From Thermaceae bacterium (GTDB lineage: Bacteria > Deinococcota > Deinococci > Deinococcales > Marinithermaceae), in contig WIAM01000038.1 of assembly GCA_015519965.1 (NCBI GenBank), positions 1 to 52,953 of the forward strand: a DNA stretch of 52,953 nucleotides. Reading direction: 5' to 3'. Position numbers and translations under genes: made by a program. Positions 14,942-23,328 of the stretch are shown here, piece after piece; the first letter of the stretch is position 1, and the number at the start of each line of letters is the position of its first letter. The notes below the pieces were generated by a model that made no database searches, had not been told where the DNA came from, and worked only from the letters and a program-made list of their open reading frames with translations.

Positions 14942-15821
14942 GCGCCACCCGCTCCCGATAGTATTCGTAGAGATCGAAATAATCGCGCGTCACCTCGAAG
15001 ACCTTGAAGCCCCCGGCAACGAGAGCGTCGACCGCCCCCTCGACCGCGCCCTCCACGATGACCCACTCGCCGCGCAAGCGAACGTTCTGCAGGGAGGGCA
15101 GGGTTCGCAAGAGGGCCGTCGCCCGGGGCGGGTCATCCACCCGGATGCGGTGGCGAGCCTTCTCGGCGGCCACGATGACCTCGTCGACCAACCGGCCGCC
15201 GCCCAAAATGCCGACTTTGTGAACGTAGGCGCTGACCTCGCGCAGGTGGTGCGTGGAGATGAGCACAGCGGCCCCCCTCGAGGCCTCCTCGGCGAGAATC
15301 TGGTGCACCTTCCCGATCCCCACCGGGTCCAGGCCGCTGGTTGGCTCATCGAGCACCAGCACATCGGGCCGGGCGAGAATGGCGGCGGCAAGCCCCAAAC
15401 GCTGCCGCTGCCCGAGCGAGTAGGTGGCGACCCTCTGATCGGCGACCGCCATGAGCTCGAGCTGGGCCAAAACCTCCCGGATCCTCGAGGCCGCCCTTCT
15501 TAGGCCCGCCATCCAGGCCAGGCGCTCGAGGTTCTCCCGGCCCGAGAGCTGGGGATAAAAGGCCGCCGGCGCCTCGACCACCGCGCCGAGGTGCCGCCGA
15601 AGGGCCCAGCCCCCCTCGTGAACCTTTTGTCCCATGAGGCGCACTTCCCCGGCGGAGGGGAAGGCGAGACCGGTGACCAGTCGGATCACCGTGGTCTTGC
15701 CCGACCCGTTGGGGCCGGCGAGGGCGTAGACCTCACCCGGCTGGACGCTGAAACTCACCTGCTGCAAGACCCATCGCCGACCGTAACGCTTTCCAAGCTC
15801 AATAGCCTCCAGGGCGGACAC
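14934..15821 (-). CDS. ABC transporter ATP-binding protein (ABC-2 exporter type)
   Basis: The ATPase partner of the adjacent permease, 295 residues. Walker A is [10 protein letters not shown], the signature [15 protein letters not shown], Walker [14 protein letters not shown], and the H-loop STHH. A C-terminal domain of about 80 residues ([18 protein letters not shown] onward) is common in NatA-like and bacitracin-exporter ATPases. The start is GTG 15821, seven bases after TAGACT, which fits a leaderless transcript; a TTG at 15845 upstream is less convincing. It is divergent from the SRP RNA. Confidence 0.87.
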   Translation of the reverse strand: MSALEAIELGKRYGRRWVLQQVSFSVQPGEVYALAGPNGSGKTTVIRLVTGLAFPSAGEVRLMGQKVHEGGWALRRHLGAVVEAPAAFYPQLSGRENLERLAWMAGLRRAASRIREVLAQLELMAVADQRVATYSLGQRQRLGLAAAILARPDVLVLDEPTSGLDPVGIGKVHQILAEEASRGAAVLISTHHLREVSAYVHKVGILGGGRLVDEVIVAAEKARHRIRVDDPPRATALLRTLPSLQNVRLRGEWVIVEGAVEGAVDALVAGGFKVFEVTRDYFDLYEYYRERVAHG

Positions 15822-15867
15822 GTCTTTGAGTCTAGGAAAAGCCAAAGCTTTTTGCTACACTGCCCTT

Positions 15868-15966
15868 GCCCCCGGTCCGACGCGGCGACCCGCCGTGAAC
15901 CGGGTCAGGCCCGGAAGGGAGCAGCCCTAAGCGGTCAGGGTCGGGTGCCGTCGGGGCGCCGGGGGC
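15868..15966 (+). ncRNA. ffs: Signal recognition particle RNA, small bacterial (4.5S) type
   Basis: About 99 bases fold as one long hairpin: GCCCCCGG at the 5' end pairs with CCGGGGGC at the 3' end. The universally conserved Ffh-binding core is intact: GTCAGGCCCGGAAGGGAGC then AGCCCTAAGCGG, with GGAA tetraloop and both asymmetric internal loops. TACACT at 15856-15861 is a fitting -10, placing the transcript start at 15868. The RNA acts with Ffh to target membrane proteins co-translationally, apt next to lgt and tat genes. Confidence 0.96.
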
Positions 15967-16073
15967 GCTTCTTTGCATTCTCACCCCGTTGCCGCCTACC
16001 CTAACGGACGACAGACCCGACGGCGTTCCCGGTATGCTGGGGACGTTGCCCAAAGAGCGCTTATGGAGGATCT

Positions 16074-16919
16074 ATGGACCCTATCTTTATCGAAATCGGC
16101 CCCCTGACGATCCGCTGGTACGGCCTTTTGATCACCGCCGCCATCTTCATCGGTTACACCATCGCCGAACGCATCATCAAAGCCCGGGGTCACGACGTGG
16201 AACTCTTTTCCCAGGCAGCATTTTGGGCGGTGATCGCCGGGGTCGTGGGCGCCCGCGTGTTGTACGTGCTCACGAGCTGGCAGGATTTCGCCGGCGATCC
16301 CGTGCGCGCGCTCTACATCTGGCAGGGCGGGCTCAGCTTTCACGGCGGCATTCTGGGTGGCGTCGCCGCGTTTTACTACTACGCCAAACGCCACGGCGCG
16401 CCGATCTACGACTACCTCGACGCGGCGCTCCCCGGGGTCGCGCTGGGGATTATCGCCGGACGGATCGGCAACCTCATGAACGGCTCGGATACCGTGGGCC
16501 GCCTGACCACCCTCCCCCTCGGCTTCACCTGGCCGGACTGGGCGGTGGGCTTCCCCGGGATCTGCACATCGACGGGCGATTTGGCCTGGGGCTATTGCGC
16601 TGGCGAAATCGTCCGCGGCCCCGTGCACCTCACCCAGATCTACGGGGCGCTGGTGGGGCTCATCCTTTTGGTCCTGGTGTGGCGCTGGCTTAAACGAGGC
16701 ACGCCGGGCTACGCCTTTTGGAACTTCGTTTTGGCCTACAGCCTGCTCCGCTCGCTGATCGAAGAGCCCTTCCGGCTGAACCCCCTTTGGTGGCCGGTCT
16801 ATCAAAACGATCAACTGGGTATCGGTCTTTTCACCGCCACCCAGCTGGTCTCGATTCCGCTTATCCTATTGGCTTGGTACATGCTTCGGCGCATGGGGGA
16901 GAAAAGGCATGGAACATAG
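16074..16919 (+). CDS. lgt: Phosphatidylglycerol-prolipoprotein diacylglyceryl transferase
   Basis: Inner-membrane enzyme that adds diacylglycerol to the lipobox cysteine of prolipoproteins. The 281-residue protein has seven likely helices. Family motifs are [12 protein letters not shown] at the N-terminus, [15 protein letters not shown], and the Lgt signature as [15 protein letters not shown] with its essential Arg and Asn. Two lipoproteins in this window (22393 and 39176) are potential substrates. GGAGG lies 4 bases before ATG 16074. The gene overlaps glmU by 11 bases. Confidence 0.96.
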   Translation: MDPIFIEIGPLTIRWYGLLITAAIFIGYTIAERIIKARGHDVELFSQAAFWAVIAGVVGARVLYVLTSWQDFAGDPVRALYIWQGGLSFHGGILGGVAAFYYYAKRHGAPIYDYLDAALPGVALGIIAGRIGNLMNGSDTVGRLTTLPLGFTWPDWAVGFPGICTSTGDLAWGYCAGEIVRGPVHLTQIYGALVGLILLVLVWRWLKRGTPGYAFWNFVLAYSLLRSLIEEPFRLNPLWWPVYQNDQLGIGLFTATQLVSIPLILLAWYMLRRMGEKRHGT

Positions 16920-18285
16920 CGTGGTGATTCTGGCAGCCGGTCTCGGAACCCGGATGCGATCGAAGGTGCCCAAGGTCTTGCACCCGCTCCTGGGGCGTCC
17001 GATGCTCCGCTACCCCGTGGAGGCCGCACGCCAAAGCGGCGCCAGGGAAACGGTGGTGGTCGTGGGGCACGGCGCCGAGCTGGTCATGGAAGCACTGGCG
17101 GACCAGGGCGTGCACTTTGCCCGCCAAAAAGAGCCTCTGGGAACGGCGCACGCGCTGGCCGCGGCCAAACCAGCCCTCCAGAACTTCACCGGCGCCCTGC
17201 TGGTGACGAGCGGCGACACGCCGCTCATTTCCGAGCGCACCCTCCACCGCCTCAAAGAAGCGCTTCGGGCCCAGGGTCGGGGCATGGTCGTCCTCACCAT
17301 GAAGAAGGACGACCCTTATGGCTACGGGCGCATCGTCCGAGGCGCAGATGGCCGGGTGGCCAGGATCGTCGAGGAAAAGGATGCCTCGCCCGAAGAGCGC
17401 GCCATCACCGAGGTGAACACCGGCGTCTACGCCTTCGACGCCCAGGTGTGGGACCTCCTGGCCAAGGTCAAAAACGATAACCGGGCCGGGGAGTACTACC
17501 TCCCCGACCTGGTGGCGCGCTACCTCGAGGCCGGCCTTCCCGTCAGCGCGCTCATGGCCGAGGACCCGCAGGAGCTCCTCGGCGTGAATACCCGTGCCCA
17601 GCTGGCCGAGGTCGAACGCGTCCTGCTCGACCGCCTGCGCGCCGGCTGGATGCAACGCGGGGTGCGCATGATTCTGCCGGAGACCATCTACCTCGAACCC
17701 GGGGTCGAGCTCGCCCCCGACGTGGTCCTAGAACCGGGGGTCATGCTCAAAGGCACGACCAAGGTCGCCGAAGGCGCGCGCATCGGCGCTTACAGCGTGG
17801 TCGAAAACAGTGTGGTCGGCGCCGGGGCCGAGGTCCGCCCCCATTCGGTCCTCGAGGGCGCCCGCCTCGAAGCGGGGGCCGTCGTCGGTCCCCTTGCCCG
17901 TTTGCGCCCGGGGGCGGTGCTCGAGGAAGGGGCCTTCGTCGGCAACTTCGTCGAGGTCAAAAACAGCGTGCTCGGGCCCGGAACCAAAGCTGGCCACCTG
18001 GCCTACCTGGGCGACGCCACGGTGGGCGCCGGCTCGAACATCGGCGCCGGGGTCATCACCGCCAACTACGACGGAGAGAAAAAACACCCGACGCGCATCG
18101 GCCAAAACGCCTTCATCGGCTCGAATTCGGTCCTCATCGCCCCCCTCGACATCGGCGATCACGCTTTCGTGGCCGGTGGCAGCGCCATTACCAAAAACGT
18201 ACCCGAAGGCGCCCTGGCCATCGGCCGGGCCCAGCAACGCACCATCGAAGGCTGGGTGTGGCGAAAGCGGAAAGGAGTATCCTAG
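16909..18285 (+). CDS. glmU: Bifunctional N-acetylglucosamine-1-phosphate uridyltransferase / glucosamine-1-phosphate acetyltransferase
   Basis: Makes UDP-GlcNAc for peptidoglycan and envelope glycans. The N-terminal uridyltransferase domain shows [29 protein letters not shown] and EVNTGVYAF. The C-terminal left-handed beta-helix begins near residue 245 (repeats such as [27 protein letters not shown]). It carries the acetyltransferase residues in [21 protein letters not shown] in two parts, plus [10 protein letters not shown] and [10 protein letters not shown]. At 458 residues the length is normal. It overlaps lgt and is followed by tatA after 19 bases. Confidence 0.97.
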   Translation: MEHSVVILAAGLGTRMRSKVPKVLHPLLGRPMLRYPVEAARQSGARETVVVVGHGAELVMEALADQGVHFARQKEPLGTAHALAAAKPALQNFTGALLVTSGDTPLISERTLHRLKEALRAQGRGMVVLTMKKDDPYGYGRIVRGADGRVARIVEEKDASPEERAITEVNTGVYAFDAQVWDLLAKVKNDNRAGEYYLPDLVARYLEAGLPVSALMAEDPQELLGVNTRAQLAEVERVLLDRLRAGWMQRGVRMILPETIYLEPGVELAPDVVLEPGVMLKGTTKVAEGARIGAYSVVENSVVGAGAEVRPHSVLEGARLEAGAVVGPLARLRPGAVLEEGAFVGNFVEVKNSVLGPGTKAGHLAYLGDATVGAGSNIGAGVITANYDGEKKHPTRIGQNAFIGSNSVLIAPLDIGDHAFVAGGSAITKNVPEGALAIGRAQQRTIEGWVWRKRKGVS

Positions 18286-18304
18286 GGGACAGGGAGGTTT
18301 GGGG

Positions 18305-18538
18305 ATGAACCTTGGCATGCCGGAAATTCTCGTCATCTTGGTCATCGCGCTGTTGCTCTTTGGTCCGAAGAAGCTCCCCGAACTGGGGAGAAGCCTGGGA
18401 CAGTCGATCCGCGAATTCAAAAAAGGCGCCTCCGAAATTAAGGAAGAGCTGGAATCGGCCATGAACGATGAGACTGTCCAGCCAAAGGCGTCGCCGAAAG
18501 CCCAGGAAGACGTCCAGGTCGGGGCCAAAGAGAGCTAG
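18305..18538 (+). CDS. tatA: Sec-independent translocase subunit TatA
   Basis: Pore-forming subunit of the twin-arginine translocase. The 77 residues have the standard plan: a short N-terminal membrane helix (PEILVILVIALLLFGPKKLP), the FGPKKLPELGRSLG hinge and amphipathic helix, then an acidic/lysine-rich tail. ATG 18305 has GGGAGG about 9 bases upstream. tatC follows after 3 bases. The multicopper oxidase at 31.4 kb is a clear Tat substrate in this window. Confidence 0.95.
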   Translation: MNLGMPEILVILVIALLLFGPKKLPELGRSLGQSIREFKKGASEIKEELESAMNDETVQPKASPKAQEDVQVGAKES

Positions 18539-18541
18539 GCG

Positions 18542-19327
18542 ATGGCCGAAAACCCGTCAAGCGGGGGCTTGAAAGAAGCCCCTCTAGTCGAGCATTTGGA
18601 AGAACTCCGGGCCCGGATTCTGAGGGCATTGCTGGCCTGGTTCGTCGCTGCTGGCGTCGCGTATACCTTTCGCGTCCCCCTCCTCGCCTGGCTCAAGGTT
18701 CCGCTCGACCGCGCCGCGGCTCAAAACGGCACCCCAGTTAACCTCATCGTCCTCGACATCACCGAACCGTTTATCACCGCGCTCCGGGTGGCCGCCTTTG
18801 GCGGTTTGGTGCTGGCCCTACCCTTCATCATCTACCAGCTCTGGGCTTTCGTTGCCCCCGGGCTCTACCCCCACGAACGCCGCCTCGCCGCCCCGTTCAT
18901 CGTCGCCGCCGGGTTTTCCTTCGCCGTGGGCGCCGCCTTTGCCTACTACGTCCTGCTGCCCTTCGCCGTCCCCTTCCTACTGGGTTTTCTGGGCAACGTG
19001 GTCACGCCCCAGATCTCGATCGGGCGTTATATCGGCCAAATCCTGACCTACATGACGGTCATGGGCATCCTCTTCGAGATGCCCGTCCTGTCGTACTTTC
19101 TCTCTCGCCTGGGCATTCTCTCGGCCGCCTTTTTGGCTAGGAACTGGCGCATCGCCGTGGTGGCCGTGATCACGCTGGCCGCGATCATCACCCCCACCGT
19201 GGATGTGATCAACCTCTCGCTGGTCAGCATCCCCTTGCTGGCGCTCTACTGGCTGTCGGTGGTGGTGGCCGGCGTCGGCGAACGCACGCGAAAGCGTTCG
19301 GAGGACCGTCGTGGAAACGCGGATTAA
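18542..19327 (+). CDS. tatC: Sec-independent translocase subunit TatC
   Basis: Receptor for twin-arginine signal peptides, six membrane helices in 261 residues. Conserved features are PLVEHLEELRARIL at the N-terminus, LDITEPFITALRVAAFGG, the PFIIYQLWAFVAPGLYPHERR block, and the conserved FEMPVLSYFLSRLGI followed by RNWRIAVVAV and AAIITPT. It lies three bases after tatA and overlaps the downstream DAHP synthase gene by 17 bases. Confidence 0.97.
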   Translation: MAENPSSGGLKEAPLVEHLEELRARILRALLAWFVAAGVAYTFRVPLLAWLKVPLDRAAAQNGTPVNLIVLDITEPFITALRVAAFGGLVLALPFIIYQLWAFVAPGLYPHERRLAAPFIVAAGFSFAVGAAFAYYVLLPFAVPFLLGFLGNVVTPQISIGRYIGQILTYMTVMGILFEMPVLSYFLSRLGILSAAFLARNWRIAVVAVITLAAIITPTVDVINLSLVSIPLLALYWLSVVVAGVGERTRKRSEDRRGNAD

Positions 19328-20390
19328 GGAACTGAGGCGCGAGATCGATCGCATCAACCGGGAACTTCTGGCCCTCCTCTCGGAACGGGGACGCATCGCC
19401 GCCGAGATCGGCCGGATCCAAACCGCACTCGGCCTCCCCCACTACGACCCGGTCCGCGAATCCGAGATGCTCGACGCTCTGACCCGGCAAAACCCGGGGC
19501 CGTTCCCCGCCGAGACGATCAAAAAGCTCTTCAAGGAAATCTTCAAGGCCAGCCTGGCCCTCGAGGAGGCCGAGGACCAAAAAACCTTCCTCTACTCGCG
19601 CCGAAGCCACCCCGAACCTACGGTGGTCCGCGCCGGTCCGGCGGCGTTCGGCGGCGGTGAAAAGCTCGTCGTCGCCGGACCTTGCGCCATCGAATCGCCT
19701 GCGCAGATGGAGGAGGCGGCGGCGTTCCTCGCCAGCAAGGGCATCAAGGTGCTCCGCGGAGGCGCCTACAAGCCGCGCACCAGCCCCTACGCCTTCCAGG
19801 GACTCGGCAAGGCGGGCCTGAAGATCGGCCGGGAAGTGGCCGATAAGTACGGCATGGCCTTCGTGACCGAGGTCATGGACACACGCGATGTGGAAACGGT
19901 GGCCGCCTACGCTGACATTCTCCAGGTCGGCGCCCGCAACATGCAAAACTTCGCCCTTTTGAAGGAAGTGGGGCAGGCGAAAAAACCGGTCTTCCTCAAG
20001 CGGGGCATGAGCGCCACCATCGAGGAATGGTTCTACGCCGCCGAGTACATTTTGAGCCAGGGAAACGACCAGGTGGTTCTGGTCGAACGCGGCATCCGCA
20101 CCTACGAACGGTGGACGAGGAACACCCTCGATCTTTCGGGCGCGGTGCTGGCCAAACAGGAAACGCACCTTCCGGTGGTGGTCGACGTGACCCACGCTGC
20201 CGGGCGCACCGACCTCCTGGCCCCCCTGGCCAAAGCCGCACTCGCCGCCGGGGCCGACGCGGTCCACGTCGAGGTCCACCCCAACCCGCTGGTGGCGCTT
20301 TCGGATAACCAGCAGCAGCTCGACTTCCCCGCTTTCGAACGCTTTCTTGAAGAGATCTCAGCCTTCCTCGGGACAGGGGCGGGTAAGTAA
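19311..20390 (+). CDS. aroF: Chorismate mutase-DAHP synthase fusion (3-deoxy-7-phosphoheptulonate synthase)
   Basis: Condenses phosphoenolpyruvate with erythrose-4-phosphate, the entry step of aromatic amino-acid synthesis. Residues 1-90 are an AroQ-type chorismate mutase domain (IKELRREIDRINRELLALLSERG in two parts), which in this arrangement usually serves as an allosteric sensor. Residues about 110-355 are the synthase barrel: AGPCAIES, LRGGAYKPRTSPYAFQG, KRGMSATIEEW, ERGIRTYE, VDVTHAAGRTDL, HVEVHPNP. The start is GTG 19311 inside the tatC end. The 3' end overlaps the convergent TetR gene by 33 bases. Confidence 0.94.
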   Translation: METRIKELRREIDRINRELLALLSERGRIAAEIGRIQTALGLPHYDPVRESEMLDALTRQNPGPFPAETIKKLFKEIFKASLALEEAEDQKTFLYSRRSHPEPTVVRAGPAAFGGGEKLVVAGPCAIESPAQMEEAAAFLASKGIKVLRGGAYKPRTSPYAFQGLGKAGLKIGREVADKYGMAFVTEVMDTRDVETVAAYADILQVGARNMQNFALLKEVGQAKKPVFLKRGMSATIEEWFYAAEYILSQGNDQVVLVERGIRTYERWTRNTLDLSGAVLAKQETHLPVVVDVTHAAGRTDLLAPLAKAALAAGADAVHVEVHPNPLVALSDNQQQLDFPAFERFLEEISAFLGTGAGK

Positions 20391-20975
20391 GTCGAGGGCG
20401 GCCCGCCAGACCTTTTCCGGATCGTGGTTGTAGTCCCGCGTGAGCGCGGGCCACAGTACGCACTGCACCAAAGCGGTGATGGCCATCGCCAGCTCCTCGG
20501 CCTGGAGATCCTGACGGGCGATGCCTTGCGACTGCGCCGCGCGCACCGCGCCCAAAAGGGCTTCCCAGGTCTTGGAAAACTGGGAGCGGAGCGCCCTTTT
20601 GTCCTCTTGGGGCAGGGCTTTTTCGAACTCCCGGGAAAAGAGCAAGCCGAGCCCCGCGTCCTGAAGGAGCGCGCGGCTCCGGGCCTCGACGAACTGGTGT
20701 AGCCAGGAGAGGGGATCCTCCTCGGCCGGGAAGGCGGGCAGCGTGGCCTCGAGGCGGGCGCAAAGACGCTCGGCGAGCGCCGAGAGGATGACCTTTTTGC
20801 TGGAGAAGTGACGGAAGATCCCGCCCGAGCTCAGCCCCACCCGCCGGGCGATCTTCTCGGTGCGAAGCGCCGCGACGCCCTCCTCGAGGCACACCTCGAG
20901 CGCCGCATTTAAAATCTCCTCCCTGCGCTCGGCCCCCTTACGGCGCCGTTTTTGAGGTCCCAACGCGGTGGTCAT
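20358..20975 (-). CDS. TetR family transcriptional regulator
   Basis: A 205-residue repressor. The helix-turn-helix is at residues about 13-60 (RREEILNAALEVCLEEG, RTEKIARRVGLSSGGIFRHFSSK). The ligand-binding C-terminal domain holds the TetR_C-like helices (DPLSWLHQFVEARSRALL, LAMAITALVQCVLW). The start ATG 20975 has GGGGAGGG upstream. It lies 65 bases downstream of the SPW protein gene in the same direction, separated by a hairpin, so it may be co-transcribed from the palindromic promoter at 21402 and bind it. The ligand is unknown. Confidence 0.88.
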   Translation of the reverse strand: MTTALGPQKRRRKGAERREEILNAALEVCLEEGVAALRTEKIARRVGLSSGGIFRHFSSKKVILSALAERLCARLEATLPAFPAEEDPLSWLHQFVEARSRALLQDAGLGLLFSREFEKALPQEDKRALRSQFSKTWEALLGAVRAAQSQGIARQDLQAEELAMAITALVQCVLWPALTRDYNHDPEKVWRAALDLLTRPCPEEG

Positions 20976-20996
20976 CGCCCTCCCCTTCCATAACCT

Positions 20997-21023
20997 GCGG
21001 GGGCGGGCAACGCCCGCCCCCGC
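20997..21023 (-). terminator. 12-bp GC hairpin between the SPW and TetR genes
   Basis: GCGGGGGCGGGC (20997-21008) pairs with GCCCGCCCCCGC (21012-21023) around AAC. No T-run follows on either strand. It may attenuate read-through from the SPW gene into tetR, giving the membrane protein more message than the regulator. Confidence 0.5.
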
Positions 21024-21040
21024 CGAAAAGCCTGATGCCT

Positions 21041-21379
21041 TCACGATGTCGCTTTGGGTGTCGCAGGAGACGTCGCCGCCCAGATGGCAATGATAACCAC
21101 CGCCAGCGAAATAATCCAGAAGTTCCACGCCGCGACCGAAGTTCCGAGGAAACCGAACAGCCAGGGGGCCAGGAAACCGATGACTCCGACGGCTGCGTTC
21201 CCCCAGTCTTCCCAGCGCTGCTGGTCGGAAATCGAGAGCCCGGAAAGGATGACCACCAGCGCGCCCAAAACCCAGGCGCTCCATGCCGCCGCTGAGGTGC
21301 CGGAAAACCCCAGGATCCACGGCGACAGGAACAACCACGCACCCAACACCAGGTTCGCCCACTCCAGCCGGTTTTTCAT
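21041..21379 (-). CDS. SPW-repeat membrane protein (112 aa)
   Basis: A four-helix membrane protein built from two copies of the SPW repeat: LSPWILGFSGTSAAAW at about 18-33 and LAPWLFGFLGTSVAAW at about 74-89. Each is followed by a second helix (VLGALVVILSG, IISLAVVIIAIW). The family is widespread in bacteria and has no assigned function. ATG 21379 is preferred because GGGGAGAGCG precedes it; a longer in-frame start at 21421 would lie inside the operator palindrome. It is divergent from a ferredoxin gene. Confidence 0.87.
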   Translation of the reverse strand: MKNRLEWANLVLGAWLFLSPWILGFSGTSAAAWSAWVLGALVVILSGLSISDQQRWEDWGNAAVGVIGFLAPWLFGFLGTSVAAWNFWIISLAVVIIAIWAATSPATPKATS

Positions 21380-21401
21380 CGCTCTCCCCTCCCACCGTCC
21401 A

Positions 21402-21429
21402 TTGTATAAGTAAGCACTCACTTATACAA
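21402..21429. promoter_or_regulatory. Palindromic TetR-type operator with face-to-face promoters
   Basis: TTGTATAAGT (21402-21411) and ACTTATACAA (21420-21429) form a perfect inverted repeat with an 8-base spacer. On each strand the same palindrome reads TTGTAT, 17 bases, then TACAAG (plus) or TACAAT (minus), so one element provides -35 and -10 boxes for both divergent genes. A TetR dimer here would silence both at once. The plus-strand start falls at the ferredoxin ATG 21439. Confidence 0.75.
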
Positions 21430-21438
21430 GGCTGGGTT

Positions 21439-22392
21439 ATGCTGGGGCGGATGGGGCTTTTCGACAACTTCCTCGAGGTCTTCCTCAAGCTCACCGATCC
21501 TACCCCGAGTTTCGTTGCCGAACGCTGCTTGCTCGAGCGCTACACCGTGGGGGGGTGTTCGGCCTGCGCCGACGCCTGCCCGCACCAGGCGATCGACCTC
21601 AACCACTACACGGTCCAGATCGAGGAAACCGACTGCACCGGTTGCGGGCTCTGCGTGGGGGTCTGCCCGGGCACGGCCCTCGGCTACCCCCTCGGGCCGC
21701 TGCAGGAAGCTCTGACCAAGGGGCGGGGCCAGATCAAGTGCAGCCGGGCCGAAGGCCACGGCGAGGAGATCCTCTGCCTCGGACGCCTCACCCCGGGGGT
21801 TCTCGCCGAATCGGGCAGCCGCTTGGGCCGGCTCACGCTGGCCCGCGGAGACTGCCCCACCTGCCCCATCGGTGGCGAGACGGTCATTCCCCACCTGGAG
21901 CGAATGATCGAGGAAGCGCGGCGGTATTTCCCGGGCCTCGAGGTCACCGTCACCACCGATCCCCTGCCCGGTCCGCCTCTCGGCCGCCGGGAGATCTTTA
22001 CCAGCTGGCTGGGAACGGCGCGCCGGGTGGTCGCGGAGGCCCTGCCCGAACCGCCCCCTGAACTCCTCCCCGGCGACGACGAGAGCCTGCCCGACGAGCT
22101 CCGCCTCAGGTCGCTTGCCGCCCGGCGAAGCGATTCGGTGCGCTGGCCGGGGGTGACCGTGGGGGAAGACTGCACGCTGTGCCCCGTCTGCACCAACGTG
22201 TGTCCCACGGGGGCCATTCACCGCAGGCAGGAAAACGAAGAGACGGTCCTCGAGCTGGAGCTGGCCCGTTGCACCGGGTGCAACGCCTGCGTCGAAAGCT
22301 GTCCGCCCCAGGTGATGGCGCTCGTCGACTTCGACAAACCAACACTCGAACGCGACACGCTCGAGCTCTTCCGCGGGGTCCCGGTGTTTTGA
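21439..22392 (+). CDS. Multi-cluster 4Fe-4S ferredoxin-like protein (317 aa)
   Basis: A soluble electron carrier or oxidoreductase subunit. N-terminal cysteines are C40-C43-C47 (CSACADACP; the usual first cysteine at 37 is missing and C30 may replace it) and C66-C69-C72-C76 (CTGCGLCVGVCP). A central pair of segments holds C101, C113, C139 and C142 (DCPTCPIGG), and the C-terminus has two complete motifs at 245-255 (CTLCPVCTNVCP) and 278-288 (CTGCNACVESCP). Up to four or five clusters are possible. The partner is unknown. ATG 21439 would be leaderless; ATG 21451 is an alternative. It abuts the convergent lipoprotein gene. Confidence 0.82.
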   Translation: MLGRMGLFDNFLEVFLKLTDPTPSFVAERCLLERYTVGGCSACADACPHQAIDLNHYTVQIEETDCTGCGLCVGVCPGTALGYPLGPLQEALTKGRGQIKCSRAEGHGEEILCLGRLTPGVLAESGSRLGRLTLARGDCPTCPIGGETVIPHLERMIEEARRYFPGLEVTVTTDPLPGPPLGRREIFTSWLGTARRVVAEALPEPPPELLPGDDESLPDELRLRSLAARRSDSVRWPGVTVGEDCTLCPVCTNVCPTGAIHRRQENEETVLELELARCTGCNACVESCPPQVMALVDFDKPTLERDTLELFRGVPVF

Positions 22393-23292
22393 TCAACGGG
22401 CCTGGCTCGAACCCTCTCCCGCGGCACTCGGAGCAATCGCCCAGGCGTAATCTTCACGAAGACGCTGGAGGTCTTTCTCGTCCACGACCCCGTCGCCGTT
22501 CAAATCCTGGCCGAGCGGCGCGGCCTTGGTGGCTTTCTTCTTCCACTCACGGGCCAGGGCCAGCAAATCCGGGTAGCGATAGCGCCCCTCGCCCTCCCGT
22601 TTCAAGGTGACGGCGCTCGAGGCCGCAAATAGCTCTCCCGAGGGGCCGTAAAAGCGCGCGCTGTAGGTCACCCTGGGCCGCAGCTCGCGCAAGGGTACGA
22701 GGGTCAGGCGCAGCACCTCCTCGTTCGAAACCGGGGCAAGCCAGGCCAGATCAATATCGAGCGCCTCATCCTTTTCCACCCAGCGAAAAACGGCCACCGC
22801 CTTGTTGCTGATCTGGAGCGTCTTCAGGTCGGGACGAAGGCCCTTGAGGGAAAATCGGGCCTGGAACCCGAGCGAGCGCCGGCCCTCCTCACGCACCACC
22901 CAGATGAAGGGGGCGCTGGTCGGGCTTTCGGGGAGAAGCATTCGCAGGCGGGGCGGCGGGGGATCGCCGACCAAAAGCTCGTAGTTCGCCTCGCGAACGT
23001 TGAGCGCGGCATCGCGCAAGGTCACCGCGAAGCGAAAGCGCCCCTTCTTCTTCGGAACCCCGAGCAGGCGTCCGCCCTCAAAACGTAGGCCCGGCGGCAG
23101 CTCGCCTTTGAGTTCGTAGGTGTAGGGGCGCACGCCACCGGCCGCGACCAGCGCCCCCTGGTAAGGCTCGCCGACATAGGCCTCGGGGAGCCGGTCGACC
23201 GCAAAGCGCAAGGGCTCACCGGCGCTCTCCGGCAGCTGGGAGCCGCAAGCCGAGAGCACGATCAAAAGCACCATCAAGCCGAGGTGGCGCAC
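22393..23292 (-). CDS. Lipoprotein with putative Ig-like domain and dockerin/EF-hand-like repeat
   Basis: An exported 299-residue lipoprotein: signal MRHLGLMVLLIVLSAC with lipobox LSA-C (Cys16). Residues about 38-108 resemble the He_PIG putative Ig fold (VGEPYQGALVAAGGVRPYTY, LPPGLRFEGGRLLGVPKKKG). Residues about 110-235 are beta-rich without a recognised family. Near the end LGQDLNGDGVVDEKDLQRL has the Asp/Asn/Gly spacing of a calcium-binding dockerin or EF-hand loop, present once. The start is GTG 23292 with a minus-strand TAAAAT just upstream; an internal ATG would lose the basic end of the signal. Its stop abuts the ferredoxin stop. Confidence 0.82.
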   Translation of the reverse strand: MRHLGLMVLLIVLSACGSQLPESAGEPLRFAVDRLPEAYVGEPYQGALVAAGGVRPYTYELKGELPPGLRFEGGRLLGVPKKKGRFRFAVTLRDAALNVREANYELLVGDPPPPRLRMLLPESPTSAPFIWVVREEGRRSLGFQARFSLKGLRPDLKTLQISNKAVAVFRWVEKDEALDIDLAWLAPVSNEEVLRLTLVPLRELRPRVTYSARFYGPSGELFAASSAVTLKREGEGRYRYPDLLALAREWKKKATKAAPLGQDLNGDGVVDEKDLQRLREDYAWAIAPSAAGEGSSQAR

Positions 23293-23328
23293 GCCTCATT
23301 TTATCCGGCCCCACGGTATGCTGATGCG

